A stretch of 64,000 nucleotides of DNA from a virus: positions 1 to 64,000 of the IMG/VR virus record IMGVR_UViG_3300045971_000409; one strand, 5' to 3'. Below the pieces are notes generated by a model. The model had not been told where the DNA came from, made no database searches, and saw nothing but the letters and a program-made list of their open reading frames with translations. Below are positions 52,680 through 61,106 of this stretch, one piece after another (within the stretch, counting starts at the first letter, position 1; every line of letters starts with the position of its first letter). The position numbers were made by a program, and so were the translations under genes.

Positions 52680-53513
52680 ATGGGAAAGCCCACAGTAAAA
52701 TGTAATCTAAAATTGGAGTTCAAGGTGCAAGACGAAGACCGGGATGATGTGATAGTAACTCCCTTATCGGCCACGGGAGCACCCCTTGAGTCGTATGTAA
52801 CTACCGGTAAAATGGCCCCTGCCAGTCAGCGATCTAACGTAGTGCCCTTCACCCCCAAAGGGGCATCGACTAAATCGACACAGCCAAAGTGCCACCATTC
52901 GCATCCGGGGTTACCCATCCTTTGTTCTGATGGGATAACTCGTTTGGTGTATGGGGGCTCGTGCCTTGACCCTGTAATCAAAGACATGGATATATTCATT
53001 GGCTTAGATGGCGGGATGCAACACACAAAGAGACGTTATCCGTGGGAACCGGGCCTGGAGTATCTCTTCCCTATCCCTGACATGGGCGTACCTCCCGACC
53101 TGAGCTTGTTCAAGTCCCTGATTCAATATCTGTCTGAGCAGATTATGCTGGACAAAAAGATATTTATTGGGTGTATCGGTGGGCATGGCCGAACAGGATT
53201 AGTTCTATCGGTTCTTGTGCAATCAATTGCACAGGAAGCTGATGCGGTAACTTATGTGCGGGAGCATTATTGTAAAAAGGTAGTCGAGTCCTCCGTGCAA
53301 GTTGAGTGGCTAAACAAGAACTTTGGGATAACCAAAGTATCAGCGTCTAAGACAGGCCACACCGCAGCATCCCTATCCGCAACCGTCGGCTATAAGTCCT
53401 CGCTAGAGAGCTACAGTTCGTCGGCCTATCTGCCCAGCAACAATTCACCCAAGAAAGAAGTCCATCCCGTGTCTAGCAAGGGGTGTATATGGACGGGTAA
53501 TACACTGAAATAA
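52680..53513 (+). CDS. C-x5-R (dual-specificity-like) phosphatase B
   Basis: 277 residues from ATG 52680 (ACATGGAGGT upstream). The conserved core is VYGGSCLDPVIKDMDIFIGL, PIPDMGVPPD (Asp of the general-acid loop) and IGCIGGHGRTGLVL (Cys-x5-Arg), followed by TYVREHYCKKVVES. This core looks like a phage-specific phosphatase family. A Lys/Ser-rich tail of about 70 residues follows. A palindrome copy (53218-53231) encodes VQSIAQ in the helix after the active-site loop, where phosphatase A has unrelated residues but no gap. Confidence 0.78.
   Translation: MGKPTVKCNLKLEFKVQDEDRDDVIVTPLSATGAPLESYVTTGKMAPASQRSNVVPFTPKGASTKSTQPKCHHSHPGLPILCSDGITRLVYGGSCLDPVIKDMDIFIGLDGGMQHTKRRYPWEPGLEYLFPIPDMGVPPDLSLFKSLIQYLSEQIMLDKKIFIGCIGGHGRTGLVLSVLVQSIAQEADAVTYVREHYCKKVVESSVQVEWLNKNFGITKVSASKTGHTAASLSATVGYKSSLESYSSSAYLPSNNSPKKEVHPVSSKGCIWTGNTLK
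53218..53231. repeat. Dispersed palindrome, copy 11 (in coding)
   Basis: TGCAATCAATTGCA in the phosphatase B gene, encoding VQSIAQ just after the catalytic loop. Confidence 0.75.
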
Positions 53514-53514
53514 C

Positions 53515-53543
53515 TTTACTTTCACCCCGGAATACTCTATAAT
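53515..53543 (+). promoter_or_regulatory. Sigma70-like promoter, weak -35
   Basis: TTTACT (53515-53520), 17 bases, TATAAT (53538-53543). The spacing matches the other promoters, but the -35 is poor. The next start codon is 36 bases downstream. Confidence 0.6.
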
Positions 53544-53579
53544 CTTCTTAATACATACCACTACAAGGAGGTAATCATT

Positions 53580-54362
53580 ATGTCAGTAATTTATGGGGGT
53601 GCTTTGGATATCGGTAAAGTATTCACTGCCTTCCACTTGGAGGGGGAATACGAGGCCCTCAAGAATAATGGGGTACAGGTTAAGAGCGGGGTAAACAAGC
53701 TCTTGTTTATTAAGTACGGGTCCACCCTCAAGACCGTTACCCTACCGGGGGGCAGCATTGATCAGGCTATGAAAGGGGAACTTATGCCTCTTTCGTTTAG
53801 CCATCTCAAAGGGCAGTTGGAAACGGCTATCGAACAGGCTCTTGCTATGGCCAATACGACACCGGGGTCTACGCCATCAACCCCTAAGAAGAAATGGACT
53901 TCTTCTTACGGTGCGACCCCAAACCCCAAGCCCAATTTTACCCCGCCCCCAGGGGCTTCGGGACCCGAACCAAGCCAGTTCGCTACGCCTACGACGCTTT
54001 CGTTTGGCCATCCTTCTAAGTATGGGGAACCGGACTGTACTCTGTACAGCGCACTGGCCCTCTACCAGAAGGTACCGGGCACCACCGCAGGCAGTCTCTA
54101 CACGGTAGTAGCCATGGGACCGGGTATCAATATGGCGGCCAGGGTACAAGGGCAGAAGGTATCTATTCGGGTACAGGGGTCGAATTTCCAGCAGTACAAG
54201 CCCATGTTCCTGGCTAATGATTTCACGGTGCATGAGTCTCACGCTTCCATCCACATTGACTGTGAAACTTCGGTTCGAGTTGGGCGGGTAATAGGGGCGG
54301 TAATTATGGGGCTAGGAATCTTTCAGTCACCGTTACCTGACCTCAAAAAACTGGTAGCATAG
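53580..54362 (+). CDS. Two-domain unknown protein
   Basis: 260 residues after ACAAGGAGGT. An N-terminal domain of about 90 residues (YGSTLKTVTLPGGSID) is joined by a Pro/Ser/Thr-rich linker to a C-terminal domain (LYQKVPGTTAGSLYTVVAMG, NMAARVQGQKVSIRVQG, SHASIHIDCET) with a pattern I have seen in uncharacterised phage proteins close to such phosphatase genes. The C-terminal domain could bind nucleic acid or protein. Function unknown. Confidence 0.6.
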   Translation: MSVIYGGALDIGKVFTAFHLEGEYEALKNNGVQVKSGVNKLLFIKYGSTLKTVTLPGGSIDQAMKGELMPLSFSHLKGQLETAIEQALAMANTTPGSTPSTPKKKWTSSYGATPNPKPNFTPPPGASGPEPSQFATPTTLSFGHPSKYGEPDCTLYSALALYQKVPGTTAGSLYTVVAMGPGINMAARVQGQKVSIRVQGSNFQQYKPMFLANDFTVHESHASIHIDCETSVRVGRVIGAVIMGLGIFQSPLPDLKKLVA

Positions 54363-54370
54363 GGGGTATT

Positions 54371-54610
54371 ATGAGTGAACTTATCGACTTCGCCAATGCC
54401 GTGAAAGACATGAATCTAGGGGATGTGTTCAGCGTGGGCACCCCCTTTCCTCCGTTGAGCGCGGAGCCTTTAGAGTGGTCCTGCATTGCCGTGAAAGAGA
54501 GGGACGGACTGCCGGTAAAAACCTTTGTCCTACATTGGTTAGGGGTTCTAATCGACTCACGGGAATTAATCGTCAATACGGATGGTAGCGTACGCTGCAA
54601 GGGAGTATAA
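54371..54610 (+). CDS. Small unknown protein
   Basis: 79 residues starting nine bases after the previous stop. Helical start (SELIDFANAVKDMNLGDVFS), beta-rich end (LIVNTDGSVRCKGV). Tightly packed with the next gene (four bases). Function unknown. Confidence 0.5.
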   Translation: MSELIDFANAVKDMNLGDVFSVGTPFPPLSAEPLEWSCIAVKERDGLPVKTFVLHWLGVLIDSRELIVNTDGSVRCKGV

Positions 54611-54613
54611 ACC

Positions 54614-55027
54614 ATGCTGAATCCTACTACGTTTTACAAGATGGCGGACCTTCTGGGAATGACTCTGAGCCTGGAGAAAGGTAGAGTCTACGGGTCTGTG
54701 GGTGTGGCCGTAAAAGATACCCCTTACAAACTGAACATGACCGTGATAGATTACGCCAACCTGAAAGACGAGGACACCAAAGCCAGTGGGGTACATTGTC
54801 TGCTCATCAACATAGGCAGTAAGGGCTACTTCCTTTTGACGGATAATAGTCGCAGCAACTCTCTGGTATTTGTGAACTCGGACAAACTGCCCATCAGTCT
54901 CGCCACCCTAAAGCTCGCCAAGTGTGCCTCTACTCCCCGCGAGTTATTCGCCTATTTGAAGCCGGGCATTGTAGCCGCCTGGAAATTCAATCGGGGCACT
55001 GAGGTATGGGACCCCCTGCCATGCTGA
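54614..55027 (+). CDS. Unknown protein upstream of DNA polymerase
   Basis: 137 residues with AAGGGAG upstream. Mixed alpha/beta, moderately basic (MADLLGMTLSLEKGRVYGSV, CLLINIGSKGYFLLTDNS). It overlaps the polymerase start, indicating coupling. Not recognised. Confidence 0.5.
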   Translation: MLNPTTFYKMADLLGMTLSLEKGRVYGSVGVAVKDTPYKLNMTVIDYANLKDEDTKASGVHCLLINIGSKGYFLLTDNSRSNSLVFVNSDKLPISLATLKLAKCASTPRELFAYLKPGIVAAWKFNRGTEVWDPLPC

Positions 55028-57486
55028 TTATCTGGACTACTGCTAAAACAGGAAGAGTGCGGGAGGCCATAGGTTCTGTGATAAAACAGCACCATGGTCT
55101 GCCGCACAAGATTATCTCGGACTTCACCAAGCTACCCGACTCTGAACCGGGGGATATCATCATAGCGTGTGGGACCAAGGCGGTAGAAGTGCTATCGTCT
55201 TTCCAGATATGCCCCAAGAACAGAACCGTCACTTCCATGCGGGGCAAGCCCCTAACCAATAATGGGCGGACCTTCCTCTGCACCTTTGATGCGAATATCC
55301 TGGATAAGGAGCCCGCCTTGGTGGACTCTATCAACTGGGATGCACAACTAGCCATAAGACTTCTCAAAACCGGACAGATGGAACCCATCCTGGGCAAGTA
55401 TACCTGGGTGGATGATTTTCTTGACGTGATCCTTTACGTTGAGCAGCAGTATGCCAAGACTCGGAAACCAGTACCAGTGGCCCTTGACCTTGAGACTATG
55501 GGCCTGGATTACATGAACAGTTCCAAGAGGATAGTTTCGATAGCTTTTACGGCGAGACCCAAAACGTCCCAACTGTTGTACCTGGATTTATCCGGCAAGC
55601 CCTCCCCCGAAGTCCTCCGACAGATCGAGTGGCTCATAACCAGTCCGCTGGTAACGCTTCGCGGGGCCAACCTTAAATACGATAGTCTCTGGATACAGTC
55701 CAAATGGGGCATACGCATAGAGAATTTCTGGTTTGACACCACCCTGGTCGGCTCCCTGCTCAACGAGAATCGTAGCAACAGTCTGAATAACCACACCAAG
55801 ATATATGTTACTGAGCTGGGGGGCTATGATGATGCCTTCAGCTTGAAATATGATAAAGCTCACATGGAACTGGTGCCCAAGGACGACCTGCTCACCTACG
55901 CTGGGGGGGATACTGATGCTTGTTTGCGGGTTTCTGAGGCGTTACGGGAAGAGCTAGTGGAAGACCCCAAGCTGGCCAACTTCTACCAGAAGTGTCTTCA
56001 CCCTGCGGCACGTGCTTTTGAGGATTTGGAGCTGGAAGGGGTACTGGCCGACTATGACTACTACATGCACCCGGAAATTGTGTACAAGAAGAATGAAAAT
56101 GGTCATATCAAATACGACAAGAACGGGCTGCCGGACATTGAAAAGGGATTGGATAAACTGCTGGACAAGACCATCCAAGACCTTACGGATACCTTGCTCG
56201 GACTCATACCGGCCAAGATACGCTACAAATACGCGGACAAGTTAAAGCTCGGTACCAAAGGGGTATTGCAAGACTACTTCTTCTCCCCGCTCGGGTTCAA
56301 CCTCAAGCCCCTGATACTAACGGACAAAACCAAACAGCCTTCCACAGCGATGAAGCATCTTCTCCAATTCGATGAAGTACCAGAAGTCAAGAACTTCGTC
56401 ACCATCCTCAAGCGATTGAATTCAGCCACCAAAACCAAGACCACATACATTACGGGCTTCTTCAAGTTCCTGCGGGAAGACGGCAGATTCCATGGCTCAT
56501 ACATTCTGCATAAGGGTGGCGTTGAAGGCGGAGACAACGATCAGGAAGCAGGGACCGATACTGGACGTTCCAGTTGCAAGGACCCGGCCCTGCAAACGGT
56601 ACCCAAGCATACCATCTGGGCCAAGAAACTGCGGCGAGGATTCATAGCCCCTGAGGACTGTATTATCGTCAACATCGACTACTCCCAGGGGGAGTTGAAG
56701 ATTGCGGCGTGTCTCGCCAACGAGACCACCATGATTCAGGCGTACCTCAATGGCATCGACCTGCATCTGGTTACCGGGGGACGGGCTTCGGGCTCCACAC
56801 TGGAAGACCTGCTGGCCATGAAGAAATACGCGGATGAGAATCCCGACAGTGATGAGGCTGCTCTCTTCGCGGAGATACGCCAAAAGGGCAAGGCTGGTAA
56901 CTTCGGCTTCATCTATGGGATGGGACCGGAGGGGTTCATGTCCTACGCCAAGTATAATTACGGGGTGATATTCTCCCTGCAAGAGGCGGTAGATTTTCGT
57001 AATGGCTATTTCGCCACCTACCCTCGACTCCTGGAGTGGCATAAAGAGTGCAAGGCTATTGCCAAGCGGGATGGGCAAATACGTTCTCCCCTGGGCCGAC
57101 TACGCCATGTACCTCACATCTACTCTCCCGACCAGGGGGTACGGTCTCTGGCGGAAAGACAGTCGGTAAACTCCCCGGTACAGGGGACCTTGTCGGACAT
57201 GGCTTCTATGGCTCTAGGCATATTCAAAGAGCAATACGGTAGGCCCGCCAATTGTCGCCCCTTCCTCATGACCCATGACGCCAATACCTTTTACATGCAC
57301 AAGAGTGAAGCAGGCGTCTGGATTCCTCGGGTCGTAGATATCATGGAAAATCTGCCGTTGGAGGAGAATTTCGGTTGGCGGGCGCAGCTTAAATTCACGG
57401 TAGATGTGGAAACCGGATTGAACATGGCGGAGCTTAAAAAATACCCTCACAAATACAATCCACCCCCACAAGGAATTATACTGTGA
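55021..57486 (+). CDS. Family A DNA polymerase with 3'-5' exonuclease and UDG-like N-terminal domain
   Basis: About 821 residues; ATG 55021 is chosen over 55006. The N-terminal ~120 residues (DIIIACGTKAVEVL, TSMRGKPL, RTFLCTFDANIL) resemble the uracil-DNA-glycosylase-like fold found fused to some phage polymerases. The exonuclease domain has ALDLETMG near 153 (Asp-x-Glu). Polymerase motifs: A VNIDYSQGELK near 550, B RQKGKAGNFGFIYG near 619, and C MTHDAN near 750. It is the replicative polymerase. Whether the N-terminal domain cuts uracil is doubtful: I see no clear catalytic motif. Confidence 0.9.
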   Translation: MLIIWTTAKTGRVREAIGSVIKQHHGLPHKIISDFTKLPDSEPGDIIIACGTKAVEVLSSFQICPKNRTVTSMRGKPLTNNGRTFLCTFDANILDKEPALVDSINWDAQLAIRLLKTGQMEPILGKYTWVDDFLDVILYVEQQYAKTRKPVPVALDLETMGLDYMNSSKRIVSIAFTARPKTSQLLYLDLSGKPSPEVLRQIEWLITSPLVTLRGANLKYDSLWIQSKWGIRIENFWFDTTLVGSLLNENRSNSLNNHTKIYVTELGGYDDAFSLKYDKAHMELVPKDDLLTYAGGDTDACLRVSEALREELVEDPKLANFYQKCLHPAARAFEDLELEGVLADYDYYMHPEIVYKKNENGHIKYDKNGLPDIEKGLDKLLDKTIQDLTDTLLGLIPAKIRYKYADKLKLGTKGVLQDYFFSPLGFNLKPLILTDKTKQPSTAMKHLLQFDEVPEVKNFVTILKRLNSATKTKTTYITGFFKFLREDGRFHGSYILHKGGVEGGDNDQEAGTDTGRSSCKDPALQTVPKHTIWAKKLRRGFIAPEDCIIVNIDYSQGELKIAACLANETTMIQAYLNGIDLHLVTGGRASGSTLEDLLAMKKYADENPDSDEAALFAEIRQKGKAGNFGFIYGMGPEGFMSYAKYNYGVIFSLQEAVDFRNGYFATYPRLLEWHKECKAIAKRDGQIRSPLGRLRHVPHIYSPDQGVRSLAERQSVNSPVQGTLSDMASMALGIFKEQYGRPANCRPFLMTHDANTFYMHKSEAGVWIPRVVDIMENLPLEENFGWRAQLKFTVDVETGLNMAELKKYPHKYNPPPQGIIL

Positions 57487-57579
57487 ACCATCCATATTTC
57501 AGTTCTACCAAGATGGAACTCCTCAACCTATACCCTACCCTCACCCCTTTTATTCAAAAAGGCCCAAAAAGGATTATAA

Positions 57580-57616
57580 CCGGAGCATTTTCTCGAAAAA
57601 AGTAGCATTTCTCCGG
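57580..57616 (+). other. Hairpin upstream of the portal gene
   Basis: CCGGAG (57580-57585) and CTCCGG (57611-57616) form an outer stem; TTTTCTCGAAAA inside can form a small inner hairpin. There is no T-run after it. It lies in the 174-base gap before the portal gene, which otherwise holds no convincing promoter. Confidence 0.45.
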
Positions 57617-57660
57617 CCCCTCTGCTATGGTTTGACAAACACACTTAGGAGGTACTACCC

Positions 57661-59223
57661 ATGGCAGAACCAACCCCATTGAAAGGAAAACTAACCGCCA
57701 TCAAAAAGCCCCCGGTTAGTGGCTCGGTAGTACCCCAAAACTCTTCGTTTATCGAGGATAGTTTTGCTCAGTTCTACCTATCGGCGGGTAGTTCTTATGG
57801 GGTGCTACAGCCCCCCTACGACTACAACGATCTGGCTTCCCGAGCAGAGGAAAACAATACCCTACCTCAGTGCATTGAGGCCATGGAAGTAAACATTGAT
57901 GGTACGGGACACGTCATTGAGGACCCAGCGAAAACCAATTCAGCCACCGACCCCACCGCCATAAAACTGAGTGACTTTTTCAAAGAGCCTTATCCGGGGG
58001 AGACTACGGTAGCCATTCGTCGCAGGCTACGTAATGACCTGGAAAAAATGGGGGGTGGGTACTTGGAGATTCTGCGGACCATAACGGGAGATTTGGTGGG
58101 CTTCCGGCGCGTGGACCCCACCCTCATGAGGCTGGTACGTCTGGACCCCGCGGTACCTGTAAAAAAGACTCTACGCCGGGGAGGGGCAGATGTTGAATTT
58201 ACCATGTATGTCCGAGACCGTCGTTTTGTGCAGATACTCAACGGCACCAACCTCACTTATTTTGCGGAGTATGGGTCCTCTCGGGACCTAGACAAAACGA
58301 CAGGACTATGGGCACCCCAGGGTACAACCCTGCCAGCCGACAAGCGGGCCACGGAAATGCTCTACTTCCCCTGCAAAGTCACCCACAAAAGCCCCTATGG
58401 TATCCCCCGATGGATACCCCAAGCCCCTTCGGTAGTCGGCTCGCGCAAGGCCGAGGAATTCAATCTGGAGTTCTTCAACAATGGTGGCGTGCCTCCCTTC
58501 ATCGTGTTCCTCTCCGGCGGACAGCTTCTTGACGAATCCCGCAAGGCCATGGAAGGTATGCTCAATGGGGCAGCAAAAAAGAAACAACGAGCCTTTATCT
58601 TCGAGATTGCCCCCACCGGAGGTTCCCTTACTGACGCAGCCCGAGCTGATGTTAAGGTAGAACGCTTTGGCGGCGAGCGTACCCAGGATGCCATGTTTCT
58701 CAAGTATGATGCCAACTGCGAGTCCCATGTTCGCAGTGGTTATAGGTTACCCCCACTCTTCATCGGCAAGGCTGAGGACTACTCCTACGCCTCTGCCTAC
58801 GCATCCTACATGGTAGCTGAGGCCCAAGTATTCAGCCCTGAGCGCATTGCTTTCGATGATCGTATCAATGCCACCCTAATGCGGGAACTGGACCCCACCG
58901 GGAAGTATCTTTTCCGTTCCAAGTCCATCACTGTCATTGATATCCAGAACAAGCTCAAGGCAATTGAGGTGGCCACTCCCAACATGGACGGACGGGACGT
59001 GATTGATGCCATCAACGAAGCAACCTCTATGGACTTGAAGTACACCAAGCCCAAGGAGCCCATCATTCCCAAAGGTGGAGCTAATCCTTTGGACCCCAAT
59101 GCCCCACCCACACAAAATCCTATCACGGCAGACGGCGGGACGGATTCCAATACCGAGGGGAAGCCCCGTCCAGTAGTGGGTAAACCGACAGACGATAAGA
59201 AACTGAAACCCGCGGGGCACTAA
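57661..59223 (+). CDS. Portal protein
   Basis: 520 residues after TTAGGAGGTAC. The sequence follows the portal pattern: CIEAMEVNIDGTGH near the start, GGGYLEILRTITGDLVGFRRVDP, HKSPYGIPRWIPQ, the helical stem region, and SYASAYASYMVAEAQVFSPE near the crown. It ends in a Pro/Gly-rich tail. Twelve copies would form the DNA gate of the capsid. It stands between DNA polymerase and a resolvase, not in a head gene cluster, which is unusual. Confidence 0.85.
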   Translation: MAEPTPLKGKLTAIKKPPVSGSVVPQNSSFIEDSFAQFYLSAGSSYGVLQPPYDYNDLASRAEENNTLPQCIEAMEVNIDGTGHVIEDPAKTNSATDPTAIKLSDFFKEPYPGETTVAIRRRLRNDLEKMGGGYLEILRTITGDLVGFRRVDPTLMRLVRLDPAVPVKKTLRRGGADVEFTMYVRDRRFVQILNGTNLTYFAEYGSSRDLDKTTGLWAPQGTTLPADKRATEMLYFPCKVTHKSPYGIPRWIPQAPSVVGSRKAEEFNLEFFNNGGVPPFIVFLSGGQLLDESRKAMEGMLNGAAKKKQRAFIFEIAPTGGSLTDAARADVKVERFGGERTQDAMFLKYDANCESHVRSGYRLPPLFIGKAEDYSYASAYASYMVAEAQVFSPERIAFDDRINATLMRELDPTGKYLFRSKSITVIDIQNKLKAIEVATPNMDGRDVIDAINEATSMDLKYTKPKEPIIPKGGANPLDPNAPPTQNPITADGGTDSNTEGKPRPVVGKPTDDKKLKPAGH

Positions 59224-59274
59224 GTTCCACAGTCGGCATGACGTTTTACGTCACCGAGGCAGGAGTATGATTGA

Positions 59275-59820
59275 ATGAAGATTATGGGTATCGACACGGG
59301 TAAAACCTCTGGGGTATGCGTAGTAGAGTGTACCCAAATGAATAAGCCGGAACTGCTCATGGCGGGGGTAATCAAAGCCCCCGCCAAACTCAAACGATTT
59401 GCCCGGTTTGTCCGTCAGGTAGAGCAGATTGCGGAGGCAATACACGAACACAAACCAGACCAGATTTGGATAGAGGGATATGCTGTAAAATTCCGTGGGG
59501 CGGCTATCAACCTCATTGAGTATGGTGGGGTTCTTCGGTATGAATTGCACATGGCCGACATTTCCTGGCAGGAAGTGGCCCCCACTTCTGCCAAGCTCTT
59601 CGCGGCCGCCTACGGAAAGGCTACTAAAGAGCAACTGGCCGAGGCTATCAAAGGCACATGGGGCCTTGAGCATCCCGACTACAACGTAACGGACTCCATA
59701 GGAATAGCCCTATTTGGGCTGGCAGTGCATGGCAGGCTCATCAATTCGGCGGCCCAAATGTCACCTGTCTACACCTGGATGGAAAAGAATTCTGCGACAC
59801 TTAACGGAGTAACTATCTGA
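59275..59820 (+). CDS. RuvC-like Holliday junction resolvase
   Basis: 181 residues. RNase H-fold acids: Asp7 in MGIDTGKTSG, Glu in IWIEGYAVKF near 66, and Asp residues in HPDYNVTDSIGIALFG near 139-144. This is the RuvC layout; the enzyme would resolve branched DNA before packaging. It starts 52 bases after the portal gene with GGAGTATG upstream. Phages with two resolvase-like genes (see 44504) are not common. Confidence 0.78.
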   Translation: MKIMGIDTGKTSGVCVVECTQMNKPELLMAGVIKAPAKLKRFARFVRQVEQIAEAIHEHKPDQIWIEGYAVKFRGAAINLIEYGGVLRYELHMADISWQEVAPTSAKLFAAAYGKATKEQLAEAIKGTWGLEHPDYNVTDSIGIALFGLAVHGRLINSAAQMSPVYTWMEKNSATLNGVTI

Positions 59821-59826
59821 TTTAAT

Positions 59827-59855
59827 TTGCGATTTAATCCAGTACCCTATATACT
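59827..59855 (+). promoter_or_regulatory. Sigma70-like promoter, TTGCGA variant
   Basis: TTGCGA (59827-59832), 17 bases, TATACT (59850-59855), followed by ATAACCAT as at the 29532 promoter. Confidence 0.7.
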
Positions 59856-59901
59856 ATAACCATATCAACCACCACAACAGCACAATACAAGGAGGTACAC
59901 C

Positions 59902-60033
59902 ATGGATGCGTCACAAGGAATGAAAAGATGGTATGATTTTCTAAAAAGCCGCAGTAAAACCACAAAGACCTTCACCCTCAACGATATTATGATTTGGGAA
60001 AAGGAGGTACACAATGACAGCACTACCGATTGA
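59902..60033 (+). CDS. Small unknown protein
   Basis: A 43-residue frame from ATG 59902 after ACAAGGAGGTACACC. Basic and helical start (MKRWYDFLKSRSKTTK). It overlaps the next gene by 20 bases, whose own AAGGAGGT lies within this frame. First gene after a promoter. No motif. Confidence 0.55.
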   Translation: MDASQGMKRWYDFLKSRSKTTKTFTLNDIMIWEKEVHNDSTTD

Positions 60034-60337
60034 CAGGTGGAAAAAATGGGAAGCCGCATCTAATGTAAAAGAGATACTCACTGAGCGCGGAATAGAACCC
60101 AACCCCAACTATGTAGAGACAATATACCCCCACCAAAGACAAAAACAGAGGCAGGAATTCAAGAGAAAGAATGAAAAACTTGTACCTTTCGACCAACTTG
60201 ATTTTCCCAGTCAGTGCATGTCCGTATTCCTTATATTTGGTAATATATTGTGGGCAATTATCACAGGGGTGGCGCTAGTCCTTTCTGTTGTTGTCCTATT
60301 ATTTATGGGGGGCGGCGGCGGGGGAAGGCATGAGTGA
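60014..60337 (+). CDS. Single-span membrane protein
   Basis: 107 residues after AAGGAGGTACACA. A basic, soluble N-terminal part (HQRQKQRQEFKRKNEKLV) is followed by a hydrophobic helix at about 72-98 (VFLIFGNILWAIITGVALVL) and a Gly-rich end. It overlaps the next gene by eight bases. A membrane-targeted early protein of unknown role. Confidence 0.6.
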   Translation: MTALPIDRWKKWEAASNVKEILTERGIEPNPNYVETIYPHQRQKQRQEFKRKNEKLVPFDQLDFPSQCMSVFLIFGNILWAIITGVALVLSVVVLLFMGGGGGGRHE

Positions 60338-60989
60338 ACAACCGGATTGCGTAATAGGAAGGCACAACACTGATCTAACCGGGCTCCGATGGCCCAAGCG
60401 TATCATTGGTCGATCTCGTCTGCATAAGTGCTACACTCTCCGGGGCATGACCCATTGGATTTTCGCCTGGGATGAGAAGGACGCTATTGCCCTGATGGTT
60501 CACTTTAAATTGGTGACAGACCCCAAGTATGTGACCAAAGTTCGCAACTACTGGGACAGTAACACCAAGATGCCTGAACTCTACGACTCCACCAAACTCA
60601 TCGCTAAACTCGGGGTGCGGGGCATGGGGGAGCCTATAGCCACGCCTGATGGGGAATCCTTTTGGCGACTTACGGATTTTGTGGATGGCAGGGAACATGA
60701 CATGCTGCCCAACCTACTCGAAGAGGGGGCATTTAGTTACCTGTACCAGCCCAAGTCTGAACAGCCCAAAGTACCCAAAGAAATCCCCACTGGAGTTGAA
60801 GAACTGGCCAAGAAGTTCATGACGTACCTACAGCGGGAAAAGCCAAAGCTAATGGTAGAAGAAATGGAAGAGCTGTGGAAGGTGTACCAGGAGGGGGCTT
60901 ATGGCGGCTTGAGTATGCCTCCGGTACCACGGGACCGCTTCAAAAGACACTACCGCAAATATCTGAGCGAGAAAAAGAAACAAGATTAA
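60330..60989 (+). CDS. Unknown protein
   Basis: 219 residues from ATG 60330 (GGGGGAAGG upstream). Basic N-terminus (GLRWPKRIIGRSRLHKCYTL), mixed middle, charged helical C-terminus (EEMEELWKVYQEGAYGG, then RFKRHYRKYLSEKKKQ). Size and basic ends would fit a DNA-binding protein; a small terminase subunit was considered but no support was seen. Confidence 0.5.
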   Translation: MSEQPDCVIGRHNTDLTGLRWPKRIIGRSRLHKCYTLRGMTHWIFAWDEKDAIALMVHFKLVTDPKYVTKVRNYWDSNTKMPELYDSTKLIAKLGVRGMGEPIATPDGESFWRLTDFVDGREHDMLPNLLEEGAFSYLYQPKSEQPKVPKEIPTGVEELAKKFMTYLQREKPKLMVEEMEELWKVYQEGAYGGLSMPPVPRDRFKRHYRKYLSEKKKQD

Positions 60990-61003
60990 GCACTTACGTT
61001 TTG

Positions 61004-61017
61004 TGCAATTAACTGCA
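61004..61017. repeat. Dispersed palindrome, copy 12 (intergenic)
   Basis: TGCAATTAACTGCA, the same variant as copy 3, upstream of the promoter at 61044. Confidence 0.75.
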
Positions 61018-61043
61018 CAAGATTCATTTTCAAAGCATTTCAC

Positions 61044-61072
61044 TTGCGTACTTTCGCGGACCCCACTATACT
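61044..61072 (+). promoter_or_regulatory. Sigma70-like promoter, TTGCGT variant
   Basis: TTGCGT (61044-61049), 17 bases, TATACT (61067-61072), followed by TACACTATAT as at the 48058 and 51546 promoters. Confidence 0.7.
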
Positions 61073-61106
61073 TACACTATATCATCCACACACAAGGAGG
61101 TACCCA

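Noticed and set aside
56497-57078. 193-residue minus-strand open frame opposite DNA polymerase
   Set aside because: It lies opposite polymerase motifs A and B; the codon pattern of the + strand explains the lack of stops.
57632-57637. TTGACA before the portal gene as a promoter -35 box
   Set aside because: Seventeen bases downstream there is CTACCC, not a -10, and the Shine-Dalgarno sequence lies within the spacer.
60330-60989. Small terminase subunit
   Set aside because: The basic C-terminus is suggestive, but no HTH or oligomerisation pattern is visible and no large terminase follows.
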